Assembly (NCBI GenBank): GCA_947561395.2
Contig: OX387193.1
Location: 11,284,001-11,348,000, forward strand
Length of the DNA stretch: 64,000 nucleotides
From: Buxus sempervirens
Lineage: Eukaryota; Streptophyta; Magnoliopsida; Buxales; Buxaceae
Reading direction: 5' to 3'
Under the pieces are notes generated by a model. The model was not told the DNA's origin and searched no databases. It was given only the letters and a program-made list of their open reading frames with translations. Of the stretch, positions 12,101-22,621 are shown piece after piece. The position numbers and the translations under genes are program-made. How positions within the stretch are numbered: position 1 is the stretch's first letter; the number at the start of each line of letters is the position of its first letter.

Positions 12101-15100
12101 TGTGTCCCATAATTTCATTGTATGAATCATAAACTTAATTACACGGTAATTTGTCCAGTTTTCTTCTTCTTCTTCTTTTTTTCTTTTTTTTTCCCCGGTA
12201 ACTTGAGTGCTCTTCCTCCAAGCATTCGGAATTTTTTTTACATTCAAAATTAATCGTTTGGCCAACCCATACACAGTTCTTTCCCATACATTTATGCACT
12301 TTAACTAGAATACCATCTGGTTTTGCATATGCTGGTGCAAATCAGTAAATGTTCATTGACAAAACCCACCGCTGGCCGATCCCACAACACAGGAAACAAA
12401 TACTAGCATGGTCAATGGATATGTTGGTTTCCTCATTTAGTCTGACTCTTTATATTAGGTCAACTATTATAGATGTGATATTTTTTATATTTTTTTTTGG
12501 TTAAATGCTGAATACAATTTTCTGTTTATTTTACTTACAAGATCGCAATGTAAATGAATTCTCAGGTTTATAAGGATTTCGCCTTTTGCAAATCGTCTGT
12601 CATTTGATGCTCCTCCAGCTGTCCAACGCCTTAGATGCTTGGCAAATTATGAAGCTTTGAAGTTTTCAAATCCTATAGCAACTTTGGCTGAAAATTTGGT
12701 CACAAGGATGAGAAAACATAGTGCAAACAATAATGGGAAATATATTGCAGTACATCTTCGCTTTGAAGAGGTTGATTTTATATAGCTAACAAAGTACTGT
12801 TTTAAAATGAACAGTTACTGTGAGATTTTTTGTCAGAAATGATCACGAGTGTTTTTCATGTTATTCTCATGTATAGGATATGGTTGCTTTCTCTTGCTGT
12901 GTATTTGATGGTGGAGAGGAAGAAAAACTGGAGATGAATTCTGCAAGGGAAAGAGGTTGGAGAGGAAAGTTTACTAAACCTGGTCGTGTTATACGACCCG
13001 GAGCAATCAGGATTAATGGAAAGTGTCCACTTACTCCCTTGGAGGTAATAACCTTTGTTTTTCAGCCGTTACTTTTGATTTCTCTGGAGATGATTTGGGT
13101 ATATTGCAGAATGTGTTAAAATCTGTTCTTACGTACTGCATGACATAGTCACTCTAGTGTGGTTACATACTCATGTTTAGTTGGCTATCTTGAAGTGCAA
13201 GATATTCAAGGATGACTTGTTTATAGTTCTAGTTCTTTGGGAACTTTTTTAGGGTAAATAATCTCATGCTGTAATGCAACTTTGATTTGTGGAAAAATAT
13301 GGGAGCCTACTTTTTACACATGTTGGACACAGCAATTTAAAAAATCTAGTCACATGAATACAGGCTTATGTACCTATCTAGAATACATGCGTGCATATAT
13401 ACACAAACACATGCAATTATTAGTGCATATTTATGTATGTGTATATATAAGAATAAAATTCACATTGAGCTTTGACATATTTTTTTTTTATAACCATGAA
13501 AACAAAAATTGCATACTATACATGTTTTTTTTTTGATAGGTAAATAAGGTATATTATAAGTAAACTAGGAAGTTGGATCATAGGTTCACAAATAGTGTAC
13601 CCATGATACAATGGAGTCAACCATACAGCACCCAAAAGGGTATTTACAATTCAACTACACCCACACTCCTTTCCCATTCTCCACTGCTGCCATCAGCCTA
13701 GCTCCCCTTACTGACACCCAGTTCTTAACTAGTCCGGAAACAGTTGACACAGGACGAAGTCCTGGACTTGTATGTCATTCATCATACCATGAACTGCCAT
13801 CCAATCATACATAAGCCTTAGCACTTTCCTTTCTAAAGTTGGCAAACTTCGCTCTACACTCCTGAAAATTCTATTGTTTCTTTCTCCCCAGATTACCCAA
13901 ATAATGGCTGCCGGAGTCACATTCCACAGCATGTTCTTCCGAGTTTTCCCTTTCTTTACACTCCAAGCATGTAACACCTTGTCAATACTCTTGTCTTGGA
14001 CCCACGATATTCCAAACCTTGCAATAATTTTATTCCATATAGCCATAGCCTCCTTGCAGTGGATTAATAAGTGTTCTACTGTTTCTTCATCTGCTTTGCA
14101 CATTATGCATCTATTTGGCATATGCCAACCTCTACTTTTTAAGTGATTCACTGTTAAGATCTTGTCTAGCATTGCTGCCCAGGTAAAGAAAGATACCTTA
14201 CTTGGAATGAATTCTGTCCAGATAAGCTTATAGACTGGAATTGTTGATCCCATGGAGATTAGGCATGCATAGGCTTCCTTTACTGAGAATAGGCCTGATT
14301 TACCCTTTATCCACAATCTACCATCCTCCACTTGGTCCAGCTGGGTACTATAGAGCTCCTGCAGCAATTCTTCAAAAATTCCAACCTCCCAATCTTGCAA
14401 TTCCCTCCTAAATGTAATGTTCCACACCTTTCCAGCAGATGTTATCTCCCTAGAATCATGCACTGAAGCCTCTGGGTCCCTACAAATACTATATAAGGCC
14501 TTATACTTGTCCTTCAGGGTTCCATTACCACACTATTTATCCTCCCATAACCTGACCTTCCTACCATCACCCACAGTAAATCTGCAATCAATCTCTACTG
14601 ATGCGGCAACCCTTGCTATTGGTCTCCAGAGGCTCACCCCAAATGAGCCTTTAGGCTGACGAGGAAACCAACCACCAAAAGATGACCCGTACTTATGATG
14701 GATAACCCTTCTCCATAGGCTCTCCGCCTCATTACCGTACCGCCTCATTACCACACCATTTATCCTCCCATGTTACTCTGTGTGTTCAGGGAAATTGAAG
14801 ATGGGCACATTTGCAAGTGTCCAACTGCATGGTCGTAAATCATTAGCATTTTGATATGTGGAGAATTGTCCAACATTTAGTAGAGCATTACCAATTTCCA
14901 CTGAAAGATATTCAATTTGTTTCTGAGAAATTGATTTTAACTTAAAATTTAGGGAAGATAGATAATTGAAATTAGCTATTATTTTAAGAAAATAACATTG
15001 AAGGTAAATTTCATTTCTGGTTAAATATATCTTTTAACTTTCAATTTATTGATTTTTTCTTTTCTATAAATAAAATCATCAGACAAATTTAGGAACCCCA

Positions 15101-18017
15101 AACGTTTCCATTTGAGATCAAAATGCTTGTGAGAAAAAATATTGCAAGCTGTCCTATATCTTTGCATGTCATCAATATTATTTATCTTGGGAAGGAAGCA
15201 TTGATATTGAGCTGGACCGTTACTGTCAATGGTTTTGACCTTTTTTTGGATCTTGTCTTTTTTCCCTTTCAGTTGCATGTTTTCTTTGTGTATATATGAA
15301 ACTTGGATGTTAGAAAGAGTTGATGATGATGTTTTAGCAAAAACAGTCATGCATGCCTTTAATTGTTTTTCTTTGTTTCCCAAACACAGCTTCCCATGAT
15401 TTGCAAATAAAATATTTTTTTAATACATTGAGTTATTATTATTTAAATATAATTCTCTTAACATTTTCTAAAGCATAACTTAAAACATCTACTCCCTCAT
15501 ATTTTCAACAATCAGTGTGTAACTTTACGTAGTTAATCTGTGGGTGTGCATGAATCCAATCCATATAACCAAATGAAAATGACTTGTGCTTGCGACTATC
15601 TGCCATTGAGTTATGATTTTTGTAAAAAAGACATTTGATCACAGGGCAATATTTTCAAAAATTAGCCTAGTGTGGATGTAGTAGGATCCCTTGGTTGATA
15701 TCACAGACTGCTTCACTGTCATACTTTTTACAAGTTTTAAGACACGGGGAAGTTGTTCGAAGTCCTTGTGGCTGACATACAGAAGGAGCATTCTAGTTTC
15801 ATCTGTTGTCTAGCAACATATGGAAATCATTCTTTATCTGTACTTACACATCTTACTCTGGATATATCGGCATAGTAAAACTGTAAAACATATGATTTTA
15901 CAAATACCATATGCTTTTCAAGAGTTACAGGTATTGTGTCTTTCACACTGATAGCTGACTATCTGCAACCACTAGCTTCACTTACATGATTTGAGGTTTA
16001 ATTACAGTGTCTTAGATTAATTACAGCATCTTAGACGACCACAGGAATAGCCATACCACATGTTTAAATAAACGCTGTTGTAGTAGGAATGATTGATGTT
16101 ATGCAGCATGACAGTGAATTATTGAATTATCCTAGAAAGTTAAGCATTGTATGGACAAATTTTCTTTTATTTTATTGATGACTTTCATTGTATGGATAAA
16201 ATTTTCTGCAGGTGGGATTAATGCTTAGGGGTATGGGTTTTAATAATAGCACATCTATCTATTTGGCGTCTGGAAAGATTTACAAGTCTGAGAAAACTAT
16301 GGCTCCACTTCTTGAAATGTTCCCCCTTTTACAAACAAAAGAAACATTGGCATCAGCAGAAGAACTTGCTCCATTTAAGGTAAAAAAATTGTCATTTTTG
16401 CTTTATGGCATGTTTGTATCTTGTGGTCTTACTGAAGGCTGCTGCATTAACTTGAATTACTGGTTCTAGAATTTTTCTTCCAGGATGGCTGCTTTAGACT
16501 ACACTGTTTGTCTTCACAGTGAAGTCTTTGTGACAACTCAAGGTGGCAACTTCCCTCATTTTTTAACGGGCCACAGGAGATATTTGTATGGTGGACACTC
16601 CAAAACAATCAAGCCTGACAAGAGAAAGTTAGCTTTATTGTTTGACAATCCAAATATTGGGTAAGTACTTATTGCTTGCCTAGTTTTCCATTTCCATATG
16701 CTTGTGCGGCTATTTGCTGGAGACTCTTTTTGACAATCCATTCTGACATGTTTGAAATAATTGAGAAGTCATCTATAACCAAGATTTTTAATTTCAATTC
16801 AAGGTAACATTCACAAATTTAAGTTGGGGAAATTTCACTTCAAATGACTTACGGGCAAATTTCAATATAACACCAATATTTATGAAGGGATATTTCAGTG
16901 CCTTTATGATAAGGGAAATTTAAAACCATTTCTAAAAAAGTGATATATAATGTCCCTCTGTGAAGTGTGAACTACTGTTTCTGGTATTTTGTTAAGCTGC
17001 TCTTCATCAGCATCTATGTTAGCATAATACAACATTATTGTTAGCTAGCAATAACACATTAAATTTGCGTAACAGGTGTATGGCACCCTTTAATATTATT
17101 GGGCAACTATAAAATTTATCACATCTTGGGACGGAATTTTCTGATTATAGAACTTGGTGTTTGTTTCTTTGGGGAGTATTAACTCCGGCAACTATTTCTT
17201 TTCTCCAGACTCAACAGAGGCATGATTTGTCATGCTTGTCACTGAAGGGCTTGTTTTTTTGTAATTTTCTTGTGTTTTTGTGATTACAGTAAACTGTATT
17301 GATCCCATGTAAATTACCAAGACAAAAAAAAAATTGTTTATTTATTCTTCTACACCCCCTTTTTCCACCCTGTCCCCTGCTGTTGGTTGTTTGTACCATC
17401 CTGGGGTTGGGATTGCTCATCACCTTCCTGTTCACTGTATTATCAACATTATTAATAATAGAATTACTAATACAAATTTCGCCAAAAATATAACTAAAGA
17501 GTATGAGTGCTGATTTAGGCATCACCTTTTGTGCCACTAGGTGGCTGCCTAAGCAATGTGATTCATCTTTGCATGGTTTAAGGTGCTATAAGTTTTGATA
17601 AAGCTACTAGGACTGCCTCAGCATTACCTATTGGGCTGTGTTTGTGACTTGGGTCAGACTTTTTAATCATGTTTAAGTGTTTGTGAGGATACCTAATAGC
17701 CCTTGTAGTATCTTGTGATTTGCAAACTGGGGATATGTCATGTTATCAGTTTCCATCGTGCAGTGATAGCAATAACTGGACTTGAAAATCATCTCATGTT
17801 ACCTTCTTAGGTTTGAAAAGTAGCATCTTTTATTTCTGCTTCATTTTGTTACAGATGGAAGACATTCAAGCGCCAAATGCTTAGCATGAGAACGCACAGT
17901 GATGCCAAGGGTATTGAGCTCAAAAGACCAAGTGACTCAATATACTCCTTTCCTTGTCCAGATTGTATGTGCCATACAAACAAGTCAACCGATATCAAAT
18001 CCTCATCGGCTACGTGA
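2963..18017 (+). CDS. O-fucosyltransferase family protein, 3' part of gene (6 exons)
   Basis: Exons 2963-3160, 12566-12770, 12877-13044, 16212-16379, 16470-16660 and 17855-18017 join in frame into 363 codons plus stop, each bounded by AG/GT. The product matches the plant GDP-fucose protein O-fucosyltransferase family (PF10250). Visible blocks: [31 protein letters not shown], the [19 protein letters not shown] motif (HxRxE, predicted sugar-nucleotide/catalytic region), [17 protein letters not shown], and the C-terminal [18 protein letters not shown] and [16 protein letters not shown] blocks. Family members are type II Golgi membrane proteins of about 500-570 aa, so the N-terminal anchor and roughly 150-200 residues lie upstream of the window. 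Acceptor substrate cannot be told from sequence; cell-wall or glycoprotein roles are known for relatives. The first intron here (9.4 kb) is enlarged by a 6.7-kb retroelement. No internal stop is seen, so the gene looks functional. Confidence 0.9.
3161..4917. other. Intron, 5' part
   Basis: AT-rich intron sequence between the first visible exon and the Gypsy insertion. Short reading frames such as 4342-4578 have no recognisable domain and are taken as chance. Confidence 0.5.
4923..7344 (-). repeat. Left LTR arm, reverse-complemented (2422 bp)
   Basis: Begins tgtcacgtcc and ends ...tttttaagtctttaca, the reverse complement of the right LTR from end to end. It contains a 109-bp tandem duplication (6524-6632 and about 6633-6741, starting aaacaatttaataat) and a zone at about 5600-5935 of repeated actaggagtactcaa / gggtactcaactag dyads. 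The LTR length suits long-LTR chromoviruses. Confidence 0.85.
7345..9240 (+). pseudogene. Gypsy pol remnant: RNase H, integrase, chromodomain
   Basis: Starts in the middle of RNase H ([20 protein letters not shown], then [16 protein letters not shown] and [14 protein letters not shown]). Integrase follows: zinc site [12 protein letters not shown], catalytic-core blocks [21 protein letters not shown] and [11 protein letters not shown]. The C-terminus has GPFEI...[17 protein letters not shown] and a chromodomain-like [19 protein letters not shown]...LVKVLW tail, typical of Tekay/Del chromoviruses. Stops interrupt it at 7819, 8005 and 8212, and there is a frameshift near 8785. Two of the stops fit TGG to TAG and CGA to TGA, the signature of cytosine deamination. 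A purine-rich tract (aaggagggtaga) precedes the right LTR at 9241. Confidence 0.9.
9241..11596 (+). repeat. Right LTR, forward (2356 bp)
   Basis: Runs from tgtaaagacttaaaaacc to ggatttagggcatggca. It is the intact 3' LTR of the element and mirrors the left arm, including the 109-bp tandem unit (about 9870-10085) and the dyad zone (about 10640-10975). Confidence 0.85.
11826..11990. repeat. Possible small MITE with gatac/tatcgg motifs
   Basis: A short block with repeated 'cgatac' and 'tatcgg' motifs in both orientations, bounded by aaaaacttggttt and acttaaaaccttg, which are loosely inverted. It resembles the widespread plant MITE-like repeats with an aaaccttg end. No target-site duplication was found. 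Confidence 0.35.
12566..12770 (+). CDS. O-fucosyltransferase exon with HxRxE motif
   Basis: Encodes [20 protein letters not shown] through [10 protein letters not shown]. Acceptor ctcag before 12566; donor gttgat at 12771. It contains the HLRFE motif. Confidence 0.9.
12877..13044 (+). CDS. O-fucosyltransferase exon
   Basis: Encodes [20 protein letters not shown] through [11 protein letters not shown], 56 whole codons. Acceptor tatag before 12877; donor gtaata at 13045. Confidence 0.9.
13525..14770 (-). mobile_element. LINE ORF2 C-terminal remnant
   Basis: The minus strand encodes a LINE-type RVT zinc-binding region: [34 protein letters not shown], then [39 protein letters not shown] (C-x2-C...H-x4-C) and [17 protein letters not shown]. 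One in-frame stop follows WEDK (TGG to TAG). The tail on the minus strand is a 10-base A-run, seen as T at 13525-13534, preceded by the usual 'cctatc' end. Most of the element, including endonuclease and reverse transcriptase, is missing. It lies in an intron of the O-fucosyltransferase gene, against its transcription. No clear TSD was found, only catg on both sides. Confidence 0.85.
14771..16211. other. Intron sequence
   Basis: AT-rich intron ending in 'attttctgcag' before the exon at 16212. The minus-strand frame at 15021-15383 has no recognisable domain. Confidence 0.5.
16212..16379 (+). CDS. O-fucosyltransferase exon
   Basis: Encodes [20 protein letters not shown] through [11 protein letters not shown]. 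Acceptor ctgcag; donor gtaaaa at 16380. Confidence 0.9.
16470..16660 (+). CDS. O-fucosyltransferase exon with C-terminal GT block
   Basis: Encodes [20 protein letters not shown] through LLFDNPNIG. The acceptor is ttctag at 16469, not the nearer ttccag, because only the former keeps the conserved [11 protein letters not shown] block in frame. Donor gtaagt at 16661. Confidence 0.9.
16661..17854. other. Intron sequence
   Basis: Nothing beyond an AT-rich intron; ends in ttacag before 17855. Confidence 0.6.
17855..18017 (+). CDS. O-fucosyltransferase last exon
   Basis: Encodes [19 protein letters not shown], then [12 protein letters not shown] and the C-terminus KSSSAT, with stop tga at 18015-18017. 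The FPCPDCMC tail is characteristic of this subfamily. Confidence 0.9.
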
Positions 18018-19416
18018 TTTGCTTGGAGAATGTTCTTGATTGATTGCTTTCATTCATATAACTTGGTCTGCCCATTCTTGCCATTGACCCCCCATTTATT
18101 CCATTGTGATGATTCTTTCATTATTCTGTTTGGCGAGAGGTAGCACAAATTTTGAAGCTTCAGGATTTCAGATGAGCACATTGCTCCACGATTTTTCTTC
18201 TCAGATTGGGGTGAAAGGATGCATTTCGTTGTATATGCTGCCGGAAGAAGAGGTGAGAGACAACATCCTCAATTGCAGGATTTCACCCCGGATATTAACT
18301 CACATTGGCTTATATTTCTGCTGCTGCTGCTGCTGTATCTAACAAGAACACGAAACAACACATTATGGTTCTTTCCACTGAGTTTTGTCGGTCTTGTATA
18401 TTAGTTGATTCTGATTAGCGGGCGTAAAGACTAAAAGGGGATGATCTTGTGTAAATTTACCAGTCAGGATATTGATTTGTAGGTTGTGCTTGTTTATATA
18501 ATTTTTTGCATTCCCTCTGCCATCTTTTTCCAGTTCATTATATCTTGATGGGTCAGATAACATTTGAATTCCAGATTCATTCTAAAGTTGGGAGATGCAT
18601 TCCTGGTTCTGTTCACAATTGGTTTTTTTTAAGTTTTTTATAACCAGGTGGCTGGATGGTTCTATGAGGGCTTGCTCATGTACTGGTTTGGATTTCACTC
18701 ATTGATTCAAACCTTGTGTTAATGGGCCCACATGCTGCAGGAAACACAATCATTGGATAATGGGTCTACCTGGATCAGCAGAAACTGTACCCAAAGGCAT
18801 GGGCCGTAATTCAGTCCACATGGGCCCTTTGGCCTTTTCCCAGTCCTGTTCCTATTGTACCCTTGTGCCCTTTTTAGAAGAAGAAGTAATCACATGGGCT
18901 CCAGAGTTCACTTTTTTTTTCTTTTGTTTTTTTTGCCTGGCTTCACTTTTGGCCTTTTAGGGAAATTAGTTTTTAGTGGTACCTTTTAAATATAACCCAG
19001 ATTTAGCCATTCAATTCTTGGTAATTGAAAAGTATGATACTTTTTTAAAATAAATGAGATTCTGTGTCATTTTATTGTTTATAGAGGAGTTTTTCCATAA
19101 ATGCTTGTAAACAATTTGTTTGTTATCATATCATCTGTGTTAAGGAAATTTTTTTTTCCTACCAAAAACAAAAAAAAATCCTGTGTTAAGGAATCTATAC
19201 TAACCATGGGGAATATTCTCCAGGAATTCTGGCTCTTCCTTTGTCTCCCCATAAATACCCTCCACAATACATAAAAACCCCAAATAAAATCACAATCATA
19301 ATCCACCTTTCAACTACGGCTTATTTTTGTGCTGCGCGGTTATCACTAATAGAAATACAATTATCTATAAACAAAACTACTTAAAGAAGTGGGCCAACAT
19401 GCAGTCATGCACATGC
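18018..19416. other. 3' flank of the O-fucosyltransferase gene
   Basis: 3' UTR and intergenic sequence. It contains a (ctg)6 microsatellite at 18318-18335. No clear polyadenylation signal was singled out and no further gene was recognised. Confidence 0.5.
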
Positions 19417-19585
19417 CTCCACTAGAAAAAATTAATAAAAGTATAAACTAAAGCTTCTTCCGGCATGAAGAACTCCACCAGAAAAAATTAATAAAAGTAT
19501 AAATTAAAGCTTCTTTCGGCATGAAGAACTCCACCAGAAAAAAATTAATAAAACTATAAATTAAAGCTTCTTCCGGCATGAAGAA
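19417..19585. repeat. 56-bp minisatellite, three copies
   Basis: Three head-to-tail copies (19417-19472, 19473-19528, 19529-19585) of a unit beginning ctccaccagaaaaaattaat and ending cggcatgaagaa, with few differences. Each unit holds an inverted repeat ttcttc-cggcat-gaagaa that can form a small hairpin. Confidence 0.9.
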
Positions 19586-20073
19586 CTCCTCTACGATGTG
19601 AATCCTTGATGTCCACAGTTTGGTCAATCAAGGGCATGCCTTCACATGAATAATTAACAGTTTCGCTTACTTACTTCCGGATAACTTTTGGATGCTTTAA
19701 ATCAACTAAACAAACTAACGACCTCATACAACTAATCTCCAATTTGTTTGAGATGTAGGTCTTAATCTTATATGATAAACAACTATGCTTGAACTTATCT
19801 GGCATTGACTTGCATTTTTCATTAAAAAAATAGAATATTTAATTAATTAATTTATTTTTTCTGACCTCTTTTGCAATAACCAATTATACACTATTGTATA
19901 TTCCTCTCATGATGTCCTTTATTCTCATATTATTCTAATTAAGTTAACCATCCAATAACTAATGTTATGTATCACATTTTGTCTATATACTATTATATAA
20001 AGGCAACATCCTGTTTTCTGCCTGACATTCTATACCGAAAACATCCTCCAAAGTTTTTCAAATTTGACCCATC

Positions 20074-20399
20074 TGTAACATCTTGTCTGGTAGCTGTGAA
20101 GGTGTAGAGCTCACATGGAAAGCTACAGGCATGAATGTGCATATGGTTGGGATCCCACAACGCTCGAGGATGCTATAAGTAACCTTAAGACCCCCAAATT
20201 AGCAAAAGGCCTTTTAAGGTACAACACGGGACTAAATCCCCTGGGGACCCCAAAGTTAAGCGTGTTCGGGTGAGAGCACTCTTAGGATGGGTGACCCCCT
20301 GGGAAGTTTTCTCGTGATGTCCCTTAAGAACAAATCCGTGAGGGCCCTTTGGGCCCAGAGCGGACAATATCTTGCTGGTTATGGGTCTGGGGTGTTACA
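20074..20399 (+). repeat. Cassandra 5' LTR
   Basis: Runs from tgtaacatcttgtctgg to gggtctggggtgttaca. The 5S-like domain occupies about 20220-20330. Confidence 0.93.
20254..20318 (+). promoter_or_regulatory. 5S rRNA-like Pol III internal control region in the 5' LTR
   Basis: Contains agttaagcgtg (A-box region), ggatgggtgac (intermediate element) and cctgggaagt (C-box region), in the order and spacing of plant 5S rRNA. It is a domesticated 5S promoter inside an LTR, not a 5S gene: the 5' third and the 3' end of 5S rRNA are not preserved. Confidence 0.85.
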
Positions 20400-20401
20400 A
20401 A

Positions 20402-20413
20402 TGGTATCAGAGC
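20402..20413 (+). other. Cassandra primer-binding site
   Basis: tggtatcagagc, the usual complement of the initiator tRNA-Met 3' end, two bases after the 5' LTR. Confidence 0.9.
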
Positions 20414-20466
20414 CTGCCCCGACCGGAAACTGTGCAGGTCCGGCCCAACGCGGGGACACGTTGTCC

Positions 20467-20480
20467 CATGGAGGGGAGTA
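20467..20480 (+). other. Cassandra polypurine tract
   Basis: catggaggggagta lies directly before the 3' LTR and serves as plus-strand primer. Confidence 0.75.
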
Positions 20481-20806
20481 TGTAACATCTTGTCTGGTAG
20501 CTGTGAAGGTGTAGAGCTCACATGGAAAGCTACAGGCATGGATGTGCATATGGTTGGGATCCCACAACGCTCGGGGATGCTATAAGTAACCTTAAGACCC
20601 CCAAATTAGCAAGAGGCCTTTTAAGGTACAACACGGGACTAAATCCCCTGGAGACCCCAAAGTTAAGCGTGCTCAGGTGAGAGCACTCTTAGGATGGGTG
20701 ACCCCCTGGGAAGTTTTCTCGTGATATCCCTTAAGAACAAATCCGTGAGGGCCCTTTGGGCCCAGAGCGGACAATATCTTGCTAGTTATGGGTCTGGGGT
20801 GTTACA
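20481..20806 (+). repeat. Cassandra 3' LTR
   Basis: Same length as the 5' LTR and near-identical. Its 5S-like core is agttaagcgtgctcaggtga...ggatgggtgaccccctggg. Confidence 0.93.
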
Positions 20807-21276
20807 CATCACCCAGGTTCGTTAATGCCACATATGCGCCCTTTCTTTTTTCCTAATTCTTTTGCTACGTGCATAACGCGTGCACTCCCTAGTCTACAAC
20901 TATGTCTAGTGATTTGTTACATTTAGATATAAATTTTAAAAAATTCAGAAAAAATCTTAGTATATTTTAAAAATCTCTTTCTGGTTATATAAATATATAT
21001 TAATCTTCAGAAGTGAACTTTTTCTATTCAATGCACCTTTATACACCGAAAGTTGACTTATGAAATGGCCTTTTATCAAATTATTCAAATCACAATCATT
21101 ATATAATTTCAATGATACGTGCATTTGATGTCATCTAATTTTAGAAGTTGAAATTTTATAACTAAAAGTTTTAGAGGCTGTTTCGTATAATTTTTCAAAG
21201 TAAAAACAAAAGAAGAAATTAAGAAATTTTATTTTGAAAAGTCAAAAAATAATTTTGAAAAGTTGTAACAAACAAT

Positions 21277-21375
21277 CTCTTAATTAATCAAGGGCCAAAC
21301 ATGACAACAACCTCTTAGTTAATCAAGGGCCAAACATAACAACAACCTCTTAGTTAATCAAAGGCCAAACATAAC
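21277..21375. repeat. 35-bp tandem repeat, about 2.8 copies
   Basis: Units at 21277-21311, 21312-21346 and 21347-21375 (partial), each built on ctcttagttaatcaagggc followed by caaacataac. Confidence 0.85.
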
Positions 21376-21667
21376 TTTTTTTTTGGTAGTCGAGGCCAAA
21401 CATAACTTCAAATAGGCAAAACTCAAGTAGATAAATAACTACTCAAAAAAGGAAATTAGCTCTTTCACATTTGACTAATCACATATGTTCAAATAATCAC
21501 AAACCTTCTTCCAAAGATTTTATACCTAAAATGGCCATTAAGTTAGAGAAAAAAAAATACTTCAACTTATATGCTAAATGACAAAATTATCAATATCTAT
21601 ATATTTATAAGTAAAATTTTGGATAATGTTAAATGGAAAAAGTTAGTAAGTTTATTTTTCTTAAGAT

Positions 21668-22621
21668 GTGGCTCCATTTGGTAACGCTTTTGCTTTCTTG
21701 CTTTCAAAAGCAAGAAAGCAAAAAAGTAATTTTCTGCTTTTTAGAATATCTTTTGTTGAAACAAAGCTATTTAGTAAACTTTTGCTTTGCTACTAAGAAG
21801 CAAAAAAGCATGTTTGGTAACTACAGTAGCATATAAATTGCTATTATGCTATCATATAAAACTACTGTAAACAGTTGATGCATTCAACTTAAAAATATAC
21901 TTGACGTATATTGTAACGGGTTGAGCAATAATTGGGTCAGTTCAAGTTGAATATGTTTATTGGTGGGTTGGGAAAACCCAAAACCAAACCCAACTTGCCA
22001 ATAATAATTGGGTTCAACCCACCAACCCAGTTAAAATTTTTATTTTTTAATTATAAAAAAAACACCAAGAGAAAATAACATGAATTAGTGGTACAATTTA
22101 GGGTTAAACAGGCAATTATCGAGTTAAAACGGATCATTATTGGGTTAAGCGGGTCACTATCGAGTTAAATGAGTCATTATCAGGTTAAAACGGGCCATTA
22201 TTGTGTTAAACGGGTCATTATCGGGTTGAACGAATCATTATCGGGTTAAATGGATCATTATTTGACTAGATTTGAGTTGACCCGAATACGAATGGGTTAC
22301 TAAATCCTCAACCCGAAGCCGACCCAACTATTACACAAGTCAGCCCGAACCCATTTATTCGGGTTGGATTGGACATGATGGGTCAATTTTTTTCCTGGTC
22401 TAGTTTTGTGTCGAGGGTTTTAGAAACAAGAAAGTAAATTTATGGTTAAAGTGAGAAGCAACATTTCTATTCTTCTTTTGAAAAGCAATGAAATTGCTTT
22501 TTTGCTTCTTATAAATTGCTTCATGTGTGCATAACCAAATAGCACTTTTGCTTTCAAAAGCAATTTTTTGTTTTCGAAAGCAAAAAAACACTTTTGAAAA
22601 GCGTTACCAAACGGTACCATA
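21668..22621. mobile_element. TIR element (MITE-like), about 950 bp
   Basis: The left end 'tggctccatttggtaacgct' is repeated inverted at the right end, where 'agcgttaccaaacggtacca' ends near 22619. The subterminal regions are rich in ttttgctttc / gaaagcaaaa in both orientations. No transposase ORF is present. The target-site duplication is unclear, so the superfamily is not assigned. It contains the tandem array at 22101-22262. Confidence 0.65.
22101..22262. repeat. 20-21-bp tandem array, about 8 copies
   Basis: Consecutive variants of gttaaacgggtcattatcgg spanning the centre of the TIR element, each about 20-21 bp and diverged by a few bases. Adjacent sequence (21950-22040, 22270-22380) is rich in ttgggtt/aaccca. 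Confidence 0.85.

Larger units (their letters stand above)
20074..20806 (+). mobile_element. Complete Cassandra TRIM retrotransposon
   Basis: A 733-bp element: LTR 20074-20399 (326 bp), internal region 20400-20480 (81 bp) and LTR 20481-20806 (326 bp). The LTRs begin tgtaaca, end tgttaca and differ at few positions. The primer-binding site and a purine-rich tract flank the internal region. The flanks share catc (20070-20073 and 20807-20810) as a 4-bp visible target-site duplication. There is no coding capacity. The LTRs carry 5S rRNA-like sequence with the internal Pol III control region, which defines the Cassandra family. It lies downstream of the O-fucosyltransferase gene, in the same orientation. 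Confidence 0.93.
19982..20892 (+). mobile_element. Possible small Helitron-like element (host of the Cassandra)
   Basis: Starts tctatatactattatataaa, like many plant Helitron 5' ends (TC...), and ends with a short hairpin (gtgca-taacgcg-tgcac) followed by ctag and T at 20889-20893, fitting the CTRR|T rule. The 5' flank base is g rather than the expected A. A related sequence occurs at about 49970-50070. The body without the Cassandra insertion is only about 175 bp. Suggestive, not proven. Confidence 0.3.

Noticed and set aside
18106-18404. ORFs after the O-fucosyltransferase stop
   Set aside because: They lie in the 3' UTR, and one ends in a CTG microsatellite; no domain.
20254-20318. 5S rRNA gene
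   Set aside because: Only the internal promoter core is 5S-like; it lies inside TG...CA LTRs with a primer-binding site, so it is Cassandra, not a 5S gene.
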